NCBI RefSeq assembly: GCF_003050615.1
Contig: NZ_NWBU01000010.1
Coordinates: 1 to 64,000 of the forward strand
From: Sphingomonas oleivorans
GTDB taxonomy: Bacteria; Pseudomonadota; Alphaproteobacteria; Sphingomonadales; Sphingomonadaceae
Reading direction: 5' to 3'
DNA length: 64,000 nucleotides
A program made the translations under genes and the position numbers. This document shows positions 49,401 through 58,498 of the stretch, one piece after another. The notes beneath the pieces were generated by a model. That model saw only the letters and a program-made list of their open reading frames with translations, was not told the origin of the DNA and searched no databases. How positions within the stretch are numbered: position 1 is the first letter of the stretch; every line of letters begins with the position of its first letter.

Positions 49401-52400
49401 TTCACGCCGCCGTTCACCGTTCCGCTGTTGGCGAATGCGACGCTGTCCTGATCGACATCGCCGTAAAGGCCCATGGTCGTGTCACCCGTCCGGTGCATAT
49501 ATTGGGTGAAGGAGATCGCCTCGCCATAAGCGGTCGAGCCGACGGTGCCGCTGTTGGCGAAGCTCATTGCCCGGGCGGCACCATAGACGCTGATGCCGTT
49601 GGAAAGCATTCCGCTGTTTTCGATTTTGACGCTGTCGGCATTGATGTCGTCACTGACGCCATAGCTTTGCCCGATGCCGATCGACGCCGATATGTTCTGG
49701 CTATTGCCGCGCGAGATGGTGCCGCTGTTCGCGAAGGTGAACTGCCTCGCGTTCAGCGTCACCGCGATGCCGCCTTCAATCGCGCCGCTATTCTCGATAT
49801 TTGCCTGGCCGATCATCAACCTGTCCGTCGCAGCGTTGATGGTGACGGCAGTCGCCGCGCCGAAATAATTCGGGCTGCTGTCAGGTGACGAGATGGTGCC
49901 GCTGTTTTTGAATGTGAAGCTGCTCGCGTCACTGGCTGTTATTTGGGCGCTGATGCTTCCCACGACTTGACTGCGAACAGTTCCTTCATTTTCGAAGCTG
50001 CGCGCATAGCCGATCACCCCGTCGCCGATTGTGCCGCGATTGATGAACGCGAGCGTGGAGCCGGCACCCGAGAGGTTGAGCGGATCGATCGCGGTGCCAA
50101 GCGCAACAAGACGCCGCGGCCGCAGACCTGTCGCCGTCGTTATATCTGCCGTGTTGACGATGGTGCCATCGCCGACCAGCCTGATCGGATCGCCAATCTG
50201 TCCCAGTGATGAGGTTAGCGTCACCACCGTATTCGCCCCGGAAGCGCCGACGCCCTGCCGTTCGAAACCGGCGGGAAGGGCCGGAAGGGAGCCGAGGTCA
50301 ACGTTCCTGCTGGCATCGTAGCTGCGCGCAAATATATCGGTGCCGGCGCCTGCATTGATGGTTCCCAGGACGCCGATCGTGTCGCCCGTGGCGACGAAGA
50401 TGTCGTTCCCCGCGCCGAATGTGAGATCGCCATTCAGCGTACCGCCATGATCGACATAAGCGCCGCCTGCCGAACCCGTACCGCCAAAGGCGCTGTAGGC
50501 CAGATTGACATTGCCGTTGATGGTCCCCGCATTGGAGACGGCGCCGCCACCCGACAGCGCAACGGCATCGAAACCGGTTCCGCCGGAAATCGTGCCGCCC
50601 GCCTGATTAACGACGACTGTCGGGCTGTAACCGCCCATAATGGCTCGCGCGCCGCTGCTTGCGATTGTGCCGCTGTTCCGGACGATCGATGATATATAAT
50701 CGCTCGTCCAGACCGCCACCCCGGCCGTGCTGATGGTGCCGCTGTTCGTCAGATCCCGAACGCCGGAAACACCGATGGAGGATGCGCCGCCCGAAATCTG
50801 GCTGATTGTCCCCGCGTTGGTCGTGGATAGTGCACCCGCAATGCCGGCGCCGCCGCTCAGGACAATCTGGCCGTTGTTCGTAACCTCACGTCCGCCACCG
50901 ATGGCTACCGCGCGGATGCCATAGGGATTGGCGGCCTGCGTGAGCGTGATGCTGCCTTCATTGGTGAAGCGATCGAGTTGGTCGAGCAGAACCGCGCCAC
51001 CGCCAAAGGCATTGGCATCAAATGCCGCTTGCAGGACGCCGCGGCTGATGATGGTGGTACCGGTTGACGTGTAGCTGAAGCTCTCTCCCGGGAAGGCGAA
51101 GCCATAACCGGAAGCGTTAATCAATGGGCTGTTCTGACCGGTGATCGCCAGCGACAGATCGGCGCTCCCCTCGCCATAGAGGCTCAGGACGGCGCCTGCG
51201 CTACTGCCGCTGGCCTTGACCAGACTGCCGGCTCCAATGTCCAGACCAACCGTCTCGAAATTGACATGGTTGCCCAGAACAATGTCGGCATTCTGCTTGA
51301 AGCGGGTGAGCAATTGATCGTTCCCGGCCCCGCCATCGAGCGTGCCGGAGATGCCGGAGCGGAACCCGTCTGTGCCCAAGGAGCCGTCAGCGATGAAAAT
51401 ATCATCGCCCTCGCCAAGGCGGACATCGCCATTCACCGTGCCGCCCTGCTGCATGACGAAGCGATCGAAGCTCGACCTGCCTGCCAGATCGACATTGCCG
51501 TTGATCGTACCCGCATTGGTGATGCTGGTTGCGCCCGAGGCGTAGGGATTGCTGTCCGGCACGATGGCGATGGCGGCGGATACGCCCTCGATCACGCCGC
51601 CGGCCTTGTTCTCTACTGTCAGCCGGCCGCCGCCGAAAGTGTTGCCAAACAGGATCCCCGGACCACCGCTGGTGCTGATCTTTCCGGAATTGACAAGAGC
51701 GGTGCCCGATCCGGACTGCATGAAAATGCCGACCCCGCCCGTCGCCTCGACCGTCCCGTTGTTGGTGAAGGAAGCACCATCCAGAAAGATGGCGGCATCG
51801 GTGGCGTTCTGCAGACTGGCCTTGACTGTGCCGCCGTTCACCACGCTCAGCGACGCGGGAAAGTCGAAGCCATCAGCATCGATCGCCCGGCCCTGGGTTT
51901 CGATGCGGCCCTGATTCTCCAGCGTTCCCGATCCGCTCGCCGCAATCCGCGCTGTTCCGCTGAAGCTCGAATCCAGTGTCAGATGCGCCTTGTCCTGCAG
52001 TTCGGCGCTCAGGACCGAGAAGTTGGTGGGGAGCGCCAAAGTGCCGCTGGCGGTCGTGTCCTCCGCAATGACAACCTTGACGATGTTTGCCCCGGCGCCG
52101 CCGTCGATCCTTCCGGTGATGCCGGTCGAAAGCACGCCCTTGCTGTCGACAGAAGCGACCAATATGTCGTCACCCGAGCCGAGAAGCACGTCTCCTTCAA
52201 TCACGCCCTTGCTGTTGTCGATCAGCGATACTGAGGAACCACCCGTCTGTATGCTGCCCTTTATGGTGCCGCTATTGGACAGGGAAAGGCCGCCTGCCGT
52301 CAGGATCGCGTGTCCGGTGCCGCTATTCTCAATGGAACCGCTGTTCGAAATGTTCGTCCGGTCCTGACGGCTGTCGATAGTGCCTGCCGCCGACGATATG

Positions 52401-53134
52401 ATCGTGCCACTATTGGAAATGCTGCTGCTCGAGGAGAGGAAAAAAGGATCGATCAGGCGGTTGAGTGTAATGGCCGCGTTGGTGCCACCATCGATCATGC
52501 CCGCATTGCTGATGTTGTAGACGCCGGCTGCGATCCCCGTGATGGTGCCCGTCGACGTATTGGCGATCATGCTGTAATAGATGTCATTACTTGCGGGTCC
52601 GCGGATGGCGCTCCCGCCCGTGGATGTGATCAGGCCGCTATTGTTGATCGAAGCCCTCGAACGGCCAATGGAGTTGCCGGGCGATTTTTCAATCCAGATT
52701 CCGGTGTCGCCACTGACCTTGCCTTGTTCGCCCACAACAATGGTCGCCAGGCCATCTGGATAGACATAGGATCCATATCCGAACGCAGCCCCAGCATAGG
52801 GATCAGAGTTGTAGTAGGGATTGCCATTCTGCACCGTCAGTGCAGCTGCGCCCGTTGCCGAGACCGTTCCGTCGATTCGCAGATTGCTTCCACCGCTATT
52901 CAGGCGGATGGCGGACATGCCGGTGCCCGAAACGGTCGCGCCACCGGCAATCGTTACCTGCGCATCGGTCGTGACCGTGAAGGGCTGATTGTCACCCGTG
53001 CAGGTAGTGATGCTGCCCTGAGCGGGAGGCGAGGTATCGCACGCGGCTTGGGCCGGTTGAATCATGGCGAGTGCCGCAACAACGCTTCCGCCAGCCAGCA
53101 ACGCCCATTTGGACGTGCGTTTCCCGATATTCAT
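46457..53134 (-). CDS. giant autotransporter adhesin (type Va)
   Basis: This 2225-residue protein has a signal peptide (~1-30, KWALLAGGSVVAALAMIQPA, then QAAC), a passenger of about 1900 residues and a C-terminal beta-barrel of ~280 residues ending in Phe (VGLKIRF). The passenger is a long predicted beta-helix built from recurring short units of the type NSGTI, NAGTINGNV and GAGNDIF/GEGDDIF-like turns, with blocks repeating every ~20-60 residues. An autochaperone-like segment (GTLSPGASPGTMTINGGVSL) precedes the barrel. It would be displayed on the cell surface as an adhesin or biofilm factor. Only two cysteines stand near the N-terminus. The opposite strand is open in long stretches only through composition. 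Confidence 0.93.
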   Translation of the reverse strand: MNIGKRTSKWALLAGGSVVAALAMIQPAQAACDTSPPAQGSITTCTGDNQPFTVTTDAQVTIAGGATVSGTGMSAIRLNSGGSNLRIDGTVSATGAAALTVQNGNPYYNSDPYAGAAFGYGSYVYPDGLATIVVGEQGKVSGDTGIWIEKSPGNSIGRSRASINNSGLITSTGGSAIRGPASNDIYYSMIANTSTGTITGIAAGVYNISNAGMIDGGTNAAITLNRLIDPFFLSSSSSISNSGTIISSAAGTIDSRQDRTNISNSGSIENSGTGHAILTAGGLSLSNSGTIKGSIQTGGSSVSLIDNSKGVIEGDVLLGSGDDILVASVDSKGVLSTGITGRIDGGAGANIVKVVIAEDTTASGTLALPTNFSVLSAELQDKAHLTLDSSFSGTARIAASGSGTLENQGRIETQGRAIDADGFDFPASLSVVNGGTVKASLQNATDAAIFLDGASFTNNGTVEATGGVGIFMQSGSGTALVNSGKISTSGGPGILFGNTFGGGRLTVENKAGGVIEGVSAAIAIVPDSNPYASGATSITNAGTINGNVDLAGRSSFDRFVMQQGGTVNGDVRLGEGDDIFIADGSLGTDGFRSGISGTLDGGAGNDQLLTRFKQNADIVLGNHVNFETVGLDIGAGSLVKASGSSAGAVLSLYGEGSADLSLAITGQNSPLINASGYGFAFPGESFSYTSTGTTIISRGVLQAAFDANAFGGGAVLLDQLDRFTNEGSITLTQAANPYGIRAVAIGGGREVTNNGQIVLSGGAGIAGALSTTNAGTISQISGGASSIGVSGVRDLTNSGTISTAGVAVWTSDYISSIVRNSGTIASSGARAIMGGYSPTVVVNQAGGTISGGTGFDAVALSGGGAVSNAGTINGNVNLAYSAFGGTGSAGGAYVDHGGTLNGDLTFGAGNDIFVATGDTIGVLGTINAGAGTDIFARSYDASRNVDLGSLPALPAGFERQGVGASGANTVVTLTSSLGQIGDPIRLVGDGTIVNTADITTATGLRPRRLVALGTAIDPLNLSGAGSTLAFINRGTIGDGVIGYARSFENEGTVRSQVVGSISAQITASDASSFTFKNSGTISSPDSSPNYFGAATAVTINAATDRLMIGQANIENSGAIEGGIAVTLNARQFTFANSGTISRGNSQNISASIGIGQSYGVSDDINADSVKIENSGMLSNGISVYGAARAMSFANSGTVGSTAYGEAISFTQYMHRTGDTTMGLYGDVDQDSVAFANSGTVNGGVNIYASARALTVTNSSIIDAAANALAESGDAALEIESDSQGSQTINFTNSGTIKTDRLGKSAVSIGSYARSVDQRRNGYDETAAPIDGEPTTTVSITNSGVLSADGGALHQPATPPPYPWYPATPESLQLVSALGISASSGSVSSITVTNEVGGIISATGATRNADDPEGTPLAGFEDIGSTAFKASANTVTLVNAGTIRGLGGGVAPSDLLIYDDISDYAYAGRFMAGAIQTLNSADTITNLATGAISGSVDLGAMDDSMVNFGTINGNVFLGEGNDAFTHNLRATLNGTVDGNAGTDALVIDINGGGLLDQATLDKFVNFESWTVSGTGTITTNGPLAVDSLFLRDANLTLAAGQTLQTASDIAVVLVGGTNSLINMGTIKGGLSFAGGTNSFVNRGSIAGPVTLGSGNDEFTIGAGSSVSGPVDAGAGNDLLILATGGSDASPYEIGLSAFTGFERTRQDGGTVALSGDYTTDQLDIVNGRFIGRTGSILNAPLITVNSGATFGSAGTVNGNVTVQGTLSPGASPGTMTINGGVSLVGGSTTLFEMTPTVSDALIINGSLTIAPGATLKLVGNRPLTPGVTYQLITASNGITGSFTTIDKASTVIGFIRQGSQSIDLLGQFVVKSGANPQVVRTVDYLNGLLIAGNATRAILDAAPSLLTADGSVNPASIARLNAESYASASQIGVENGLTIAAALRSANTSSHGDQPGLFTFGQMLGGWRRLPGAAATGTSRADISTYGALAGIGLGSQTASIGAFVGYINARQRIGALGTKTEADGFLAGVLAQASFEGFEIAASLSYDGSEADTDRTLFNGIRTSAHYRLRGWTGDMSLGRSFAIGDGWSLRPEVGLTHVSSRRGSATENGDVTWGLTVDARRTKATFLNGAFTLKGATEARISPWLSVGVRHQLSDTHSAATAAYVGVPDGLTIVGVKRNATLATIGAGATMQVSMGTALFFGANSEFGADSSGESATVGLKIRF

Positions 53135-53266
53135 GATTTCCCCCGTAACACCCCGTCGAACCGAGCCTTACAGATTGATCGCAAATGAATACAAGGCTGA
53201 TTTATAATCAAATCGGGTCTAATATTGTGCCAGGTATCGCAGACGAAGGCGCCGCCGGGCGATTGC

Positions 53267-53293
53267 GACTATCAAGACTATCACGACTATTAT
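53267..53293. repeat. three 9-bp tandem repeats upstream of the autotransporter
   Basis: GACTATCAA (53267-53275), GACTATCAC (53276-53284) and GACTATTAT (53285-53293) are consecutive 9-bp units, about 130 bp upstream of the autotransporter start. Direct repeats at near one-helical-turn spacing often bind a regulator. The rest of 53135-53426 is AT-richer than its surroundings and shows no gene. Confidence 0.6.
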
Positions 53294-53426
53294 ATTGAGC
53301 GGTCCGCGAAGAGCGCGCCTTCCATGGCGCTCAGGCGATGATCTCCGCTAGCCAGCGGCCGACCCCCACGCATTGCACGCCTCACGACCCCGACAAAGGA
53401 GGCTTAGCCGGTCCCAACAAGGACCG

Positions 53427-53672
53427 TCATCTCGTCAGCCTGATATCGCCCGCTCCTCCGATAATGGCAGGCACGGTGTCGTCCAGCGTCGGTATAAGGT
53501 CGCACCACGGGCCAAGTGACTGGCTTGGCTCGCCGTTCTGCGGATCGCAGAGATGCTCGACCAGCCATGAATCCCAGCCGAGCATCTCGACCCGCTCCAT
53601 TTCGCAAGCAGTCAGGAACAGGTCGGCATCGGCGGGGAGAATGCCGACTTCTCCGTTCGATGTGCGGAACCG
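53427..53672 (-). pseudogene. short conserved-looking gene fragment after spoVR
   Basis: This minus-strand frame, bounded by stops and with no start near its beginning, reads RFRTSNGEVGILPADADLF, then EMERVEMLGWDSWLVEHL and GPWCDLIPTLDDTVPAIIGG. The low-bias, Trp/Cys/Asp-rich composition looks like genuine protein rather than a shadow. It begins 12 nt after the SpoVR stop. The family is not recognised. It is either a fragment or a 57-residue gene starting at ATG 53600. Confidence 0.35.
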
Positions 53673-53684
53673 TCAGGTAGATGC

Positions 53685-55223
53685 TCAGCCAGGTGAGGGG
53701 GAGTGCGGCTGCGCGCGATGTTGCTTCAGCGTCTTTCCGCTTTCCGGGTCGATTTCGTTCAGGCAAACGTCATAGCCCCATAAATCCGCCATGTGCTGGA
53801 GCACCTTGTCCGCATCGGATTCGGCCAGCAGCACGCCATTGTTGACGCGGTGCTCGAGGATGAGCTTGCGATCGCCCGCAAGATCGACATCGACGACCTG
53901 AATATCGGGTTCCTCCCAGCCGATATCGTAATGCCGCGCGAGCGCGTGGCGGATCTCGCGATAGCCGCGCTCATTGTGGATTGCATCGACCCTGAGTTCA
54001 GGAGTGGCCTCCTTGTCGTCGAGCTTGAAGAGCCGCCAGCGGCGGATGAGGTGGGGGCTTAGATATTGCGCGACGAAGCTCTCATCGCGGTAATTCGCCC
54101 AGATATGCTTGAGTACGCCGTCGGGATCGCCCGTACCGGCGATCTCGGGAAACCAGACGCGATCCTCCTCGGTCGGCGCGGTGCAGATGCGGGCGATGTC
54201 CTGCATGATCCCGAAGCCCAGCGCATAGGGATTGAGGCCGCTGAAATGGCCCGAATCGAATGCCGGTTGGTGGATGGCATTGGTATGCGACTGGAGGAAC
54301 TCCATGAACGCGCCGTCGGTGAGCCGGCCGCGTTCGTGCAGCGTCGTCATGATGCGATAATGGCACCAGGTCGCGGCGCCCTCGTTCATCATCTTGGTCT
54401 GGCGCTGCGGATAGAAATACTGTGCGATCAATCGGATGATCCGCAGGATCTCTCGCTGCCAGGGTGCGAGCTTCGGCCCAGTTTTCTCGAGGAAATAGAG
54501 GATGTTCTCCTGGGGGAGATTGAGCGCCTCACGGCGCTTTTCGGCGCGCGCCGACGCCTGTTTCGCGCCCCTGGGCAGCGTTCGCCACAGGTCGTTGTAC
54601 ACGCGCTCCTGATAGGCCTGGCGCTCGGCCTCGCGCGCGGCTTCCGCCTTCAGATCGCGCGGTCTGGCCCGGGGAGAGCGGTGGATCCCCTGATGCATAA
54701 GCGCATGTGCCGCATCGATCAGCCGCTCGACCGCCGCCTGGCCATGGCGTTCCTCGCACTCCATGATGTACCGCTTGGCGAAGTTGAGATAGTCGAGAAT
54801 GCCCTCTGCATCGGTCCATTGTTTGAACACATAGTTGTTCTTGAAGAAATGATTGTGCCCGAATGCGGCGTGCGCGATGACGAGCGTCTGCATCGTCGCG
54901 CTGTTTTCCTCCATGATATAGCTGATGCAGGGATCGGAATTGATGACGAGTTCATAGGCGAGCGCGCGCATTCCCTTGCGGTACAGCATCTCATTGGCAA
55001 GGACCTGCTTTCCGAACGACCAGTGCTTGTAAAAAAGCGGCATCCCCGTCGACGAATAGGCGTCGAGCATCTGTTCAGCGGTGATGACCTCGATCCGGTT
55101 GGGATAAATGTCGAGCTTCATTTCGCCGATGGCCACCTCCTCGACGGCGTCATAGACGCGGCGGATCATGTCGAAATCCCAGCCGCTGCCGGTGAAGAGC
55201 AGCTCGTCGGCGCGCCCGGTCAT
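53685..55223 (-). CDS. SpoVR family protein (YcgB-type)
   Basis: This 512-residue protein is full length for the SpoVR/YcgB family, with landmark segments YPNRIEVITAEQMLDAY, MPLFYKHWSFGKQ, YELVINSDPCISYIMEENSA, HAAFGHNHFFKNN and NEGAATWCHYRIM. It is the third gene of the prkA-yeaH-spoVR operon; its ATG overlaps the previous TGA (ATGA at 55220-55223). The trio is induced by stress and starvation in many bacteria; the molecular role of SpoVR is not settled. Confidence 0.94.
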   Translation of the reverse strand: MTGRADELLFTGSGWDFDMIRRVYDAVEEVAIGEMKLDIYPNRIEVITAEQMLDAYSSTGMPLFYKHWSFGKQVLANEMLYRKGMRALAYELVINSDPCISYIMEENSATMQTLVIAHAAFGHNHFFKNNYVFKQWTDAEGILDYLNFAKRYIMECEERHGQAAVERLIDAAHALMHQGIHRSPRARPRDLKAEAAREAERQAYQERVYNDLWRTLPRGAKQASARAEKRREALNLPQENILYFLEKTGPKLAPWQREILRIIRLIAQYFYPQRQTKMMNEGAATWCHYRIMTTLHERGRLTDGAFMEFLQSHTNAIHQPAFDSGHFSGLNPYALGFGIMQDIARICTAPTEEDRVWFPEIAGTGDPDGVLKHIWANYRDESFVAQYLSPHLIRRWRLFKLDDKEATPELRVDAIHNERGYREIRHALARHYDIGWEEPDIQVVDVDLAGDRKLILEHRVNNGVLLAESDADKVLQHMADLWGYDVCLNEIDPESGKTLKQHRAQPHSPSPG

Positions 55224-56527
55224 TGCGCCTCGGCTCGCCCGGTCCGCCGTTGGAACAGCTCGCGGAACACGGGATAGATTTCGCGGCGGTGATGCACCTT
55301 GCGCATGACGAAGCGGCCCTTGGGCGCGATCACCTTCTCATACCCCTGCCAAAGGTCGCTCGCCTTCGGGAACGTGCCGGCGGGCATCGGATCCTCCTCG
55401 CGCCCGACTTCGAGATAGGCGACATATTGCGCGATTGGCACGATCGAATTCTGCATCAGGCTGACTGCCTGGGGATTGTCGTGCGCCAGATTGTCGCCGT
55501 CCGATGCCTGCGCGACATAGATGTTCCAATCCTCGGGACGATAACGGTCGGCGACCACGGCCAGCATCTTGTCGAGCGCGCTGGAAACCAGCGTCCCGCC
55601 CGTTTCCTTGCTGTAGAAGAAGGTATTCTCGTCCACCTCGTCCGCGCGGTCGGTATGGCGGATGAACACGACTTCAACATGGCGGTAGCAGCGCGTGAGG
55701 AACAGATAGAGCAGCGCGAAGAAACGCTTCGCCAGATCTTTCATATGCTCGGTCATAGATCCCGAGACGTCCATCAGGCAGAACATCACCGCCTGGGCGA
55801 CCGGCTTGGGCGTCGTCTCGTAGCGGCGGTAGCGCAGATCGATCGGGTCGATATAGGCGATCAACTGGCGGCGGCGCTCGAGCCGTGCGCGCTCCTGGTG
55901 TAGATGCTCAAGCCTCGATGCATCGTCCGCGCCAAGGGGAGCCTGGCGCTCTAGCCGCTCGATCTCCTCGTCCAGCCGGTTCATATCGGCGTTGCTGGGG
56001 CGGCGCAGCGCGAGGCGGCGTGAAAGCGCGTGGCGCATAGTCCGCGGGATCGACAGGCTCGACGGCGAGCCGGTGGTCGAGTAGCCGGCACGTCTGACGC
56101 CTTCCACCACAGCGCCGGCCAGACGCCGCTTTGCCAGATCGGGCAACTCGAGATCGTCGAGGAACAGATCGAGAAATTCCTCGCGCGTCAATATGAAGCG
56201 GAACTCGTCCGCGCCGTCGCCCGTGCCGGCGAACGGCCCGCCAGTTCCGCCTCCCGGGCGCGGGATCGTATCGCCTTCCAGATACTCCTTGTTGCCTGGC
56301 AGGACATAGTCCCGATTTCCGCCCTGCGCCGTGCGATGAAAAGTTGGTTCGTGCACGCCGTCGCGCACGATCGTGATCTCGCCGTCCCGATCGAGCTCCC
56401 TTATGCTACGATCCTTCAGGCTGTCGCGGACCGCCCGCTGAACCGACGCCTTCGCGCGCCGCAAGAAGCGCTGCCGGTTGACAAGGCTCTTGCCGCCCGG
56501 GTTCAAGCGTCGGTCGATAATGTACAT
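55220..56527 (-). CDS. yeaH: YeaH/YhbH family protein (DUF444)
   Basis: This 435-residue protein has a basic N-terminus (RRLNPGGKSLVNRQRFLRRA) and a C-terminal von Willebrand factor A-like domain with a metal-site start, FCLMDVSGSMTEHMKDLAKR (~247-266). It sits 21 nt after prkA and overlaps spoVR, the standard stress operon order. VWA-domain partners usually help AAA+ or kinase proteins such as PrkA recognise targets. Confidence 0.94.
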   Translation of the reverse strand: MYIIDRRLNPGGKSLVNRQRFLRRAKASVQRAVRDSLKDRSIRELDRDGEITIVRDGVHEPTFHRTAQGGNRDYVLPGNKEYLEGDTIPRPGGGTGGPFAGTGDGADEFRFILTREEFLDLFLDDLELPDLAKRRLAGAVVEGVRRAGYSTTGSPSSLSIPRTMRHALSRRLALRRPSNADMNRLDEEIERLERQAPLGADDASRLEHLHQERARLERRRQLIAYIDPIDLRYRRYETTPKPVAQAVMFCLMDVSGSMTEHMKDLAKRFFALLYLFLTRCYRHVEVVFIRHTDRADEVDENTFFYSKETGGTLVSSALDKMLAVVADRYRPEDWNIYVAQASDGDNLAHDNPQAVSLMQNSIVPIAQYVAYLEVGREEDPMPAGTFPKASDLWQGYEKVIAPKGRFVMRKVHHRREIYPVFRELFQRRTGRAEAQ

Positions 56528-56548
56528 CTGCCGACTAGCCCGCCCCCA

Positions 56549-58492
56549 TCATCCTGCCTGCTTCACACGCATATACCATTCGACAAGGCGGCGGACCTGG
56601 CGTTCGGTATATCCGCGCTCAATCATCCGCGCGACGAACTCGTCATGCTTCTTCTCGGTATCGCTGTCCTTCTTCGAGCCGAAGCTGATGACGGGAAGCA
56701 GGTCCTCGACCTGACTGAACATGCGCCGCTCGATCACGTTGCGGATCTTCTCATAGGAGGTCCAGCTCGGGTTGCGGCCATGGTTGCTCGCGCGCATCCT
56801 GAGCGCGAACTTGACCACCTCGTTTCGGAAATCCTTGGGATTGGCGATCCCGGCGGGCTTCTCGATCCGGGAAAGCTCCTGGTTGATCACCTCGCGATTG
56901 AGCAATTGGCCGGTATCGGGATCCTTGAAGTCGAGATCCTCGATCCACGCGTCGGCATAGGCGACATAGCGGTCGAACAAATTCTGGCCATAATCATGGT
57001 AAGATTCGAGATAGGCCTTCTGGATCTCGTTGCCGATGAACTCCGCATAGCGCGGCGCGAGCTCGCCCTTGACGAACTCCCGGTAACGGGCCTCGGTCTC
57101 GGCAGGGAGCTGCTCCTGACGGATCATCCGCTCGAGCACATACATGAGGTGCACCGGATCCGCCGAGATTTCGGCCGGGTCATGGTTGAAGGTCGCCGAT
57201 AGCGCCTTGAAGGCGAAGCGCGTCGAGATGCCGTCCATCCCTTCGTCGACGCCCGCGGCATCCTTATACTCCTGCAGGCCCCTGGCGCGCGGATCGACCT
57301 CGCGCAGCGTCTCTCCATCATAGACGCGCATCTTCGAATAGATGCTCGAATTCTCATGCTCGCGCAGCCGCGTCAGCACGGAGAAGCGCGCGAGCATGTC
57401 GAGCGTGCCGGGCGCGCACGGCGCTTTGGCGAGCTCGGATCCGCGCAACAGCTTCTCATAGATCTGACGCTCCTCGGTCGCGCGCAGGACATAGGGCACC
57501 TTGATGACGTAGATACGGTCGATAAACGCCTCGTTGGCCTTGTTGTTCTTGAAGTTGCGCCATTCGGTCTCGTTCGAATGCGCCATGACGATGCCTGAGA
57601 AGGGGATCGCGCCGATATTCTCGGTACCGATATAATTGCCCTCTTGCGTCGCGGTCAGCAGCGGATGCAGCATCTTGATGGGCGCCTTGAACATCTCGAC
57701 GAACTCGAGAATGCCCTGGTTGGCGCGGTTGAGTCCGCCCGAATAGCTATAGGCGTCGGGATCGTGCTGCGACAGCAGCTCGAGCTTGCGGATGTCGACC
57801 TTGCCGACCAACGAGGAAATGTCCTGGTTGTTCTCGTCGCCCGGCTCGGTCTTGGAGATGGCGATCTGGTGGATGCGCGACGGCATCAGGCGGACGACGT
57901 TGAAGCGCGAGACATCGCCACCGAACTCGTCGAGCCGCTTGCGGCACCATGGGCTCACCAGGCCGGAGAGGCGGCGGCGCGGAATACCGTATCTGTCCTC
58001 GATCATCGGACCGTTGGTTTCGGGGTCGAACAGTGCGAGCGGGCTCTCGAATACCGGGCTCACATCGTCGCCGGCCTTCAGCGCATAAATCGGATGCACC
58101 TCCATCAGCGCCTTCAGGCGCTCGGCGAGCGAGGATTTGCCGCCGCCAACCGGCCCCAGCAGATATAGGATCTGCTTGCGCTCCTCGAGCCCCTGCGAAG
58201 CGTGCCGCAAGAAGCTCACGATCTGCTCGATCGTGTCTTCCATCCCATAAAATTCGGCGAAGCTCGGATAGGTACGGATCGTCCGGTTCATGAATATCCG
58301 GCCGAGCCGCTGGTCCCGGGCGGTATCGACAATCTGGGGTTCGCCGATCGCCGCCAGCAATCGTTCGGGCGCGCTCGCATACATCAAGGGATCCGCGCGG
58401 CAACCGCGCAGATACTCCTCGATCGTCATCTCCGACTGGCGACGTGCCTCGTAGGTCCGAACATATTCGGAAAACAGATCGTTGACCGCCAC
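56549..58492 (-). CDS. prkA: PrkA serine protein kinase / AAA+ protein (YeaG-type)
   Basis: The start is taken as GTG 58492 (MAVNDLFSEYVRTYEARRQ), 5 nt after GAGGAG; a GTG two codons earlier overlaps that site. The 647-residue protein has the AAA+ core with Walker A GPVGGGKSSLAERL at ~112-125, PrkA-specific blocks (MEVHPIYALK, FSGIVMAHSNETEWRNFKN) and the C-terminal kinase-like domain. It begins the prkA-yeaH-spoVR unit, a general-stress and nutrient-limitation module. Confidence 0.94.
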   Translation of the reverse strand: MAVNDLFSEYVRTYEARRQSEMTIEEYLRGCRADPLMYASAPERLLAAIGEPQIVDTARDQRLGRIFMNRTIRTYPSFAEFYGMEDTIEQIVSFLRHASQGLEERKQILYLLGPVGGGKSSLAERLKALMEVHPIYALKAGDDVSPVFESPLALFDPETNGPMIEDRYGIPRRRLSGLVSPWCRKRLDEFGGDVSRFNVVRLMPSRIHQIAISKTEPGDENNQDISSLVGKVDIRKLELLSQHDPDAYSYSGGLNRANQGILEFVEMFKAPIKMLHPLLTATQEGNYIGTENIGAIPFSGIVMAHSNETEWRNFKNNKANEAFIDRIYVIKVPYVLRATEERQIYEKLLRGSELAKAPCAPGTLDMLARFSVLTRLREHENSSIYSKMRVYDGETLREVDPRARGLQEYKDAAGVDEGMDGISTRFAFKALSATFNHDPAEISADPVHLMYVLERMIRQEQLPAETEARYREFVKGELAPRYAEFIGNEIQKAYLESYHDYGQNLFDRYVAYADAWIEDLDFKDPDTGQLLNREVINQELSRIEKPAGIANPKDFRNEVVKFALRMRASNHGRNPSWTSYEKIRNVIERRMFSQVEDLLPVISFGSKKDSDTEKKHDEFVARMIERGYTERQVRRLVEWYMRVKQAG

Positions 58493-58498
58493 ATCCAC

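Noticed and set aside
49019-52234. Several 200-320-codon plus-strand frames inside the autotransporter gene
   Set aside because: They are antisense shadows without binding sites or family features.
46457-53134. Possible CRISPR or satellite array in the repetitive region
   Set aside because: The repeats are degenerate, in frame and encode NSGTI-type beta-helix units; there are no constant direct repeats with unique spacers.
46011-53200. tRNA-Arg as attachment site of an island carrying the autotransporter
   Set aside because: No integrase and no second copy of the tRNA 3' end could be found in the window, so the idea is not supported by sequence.
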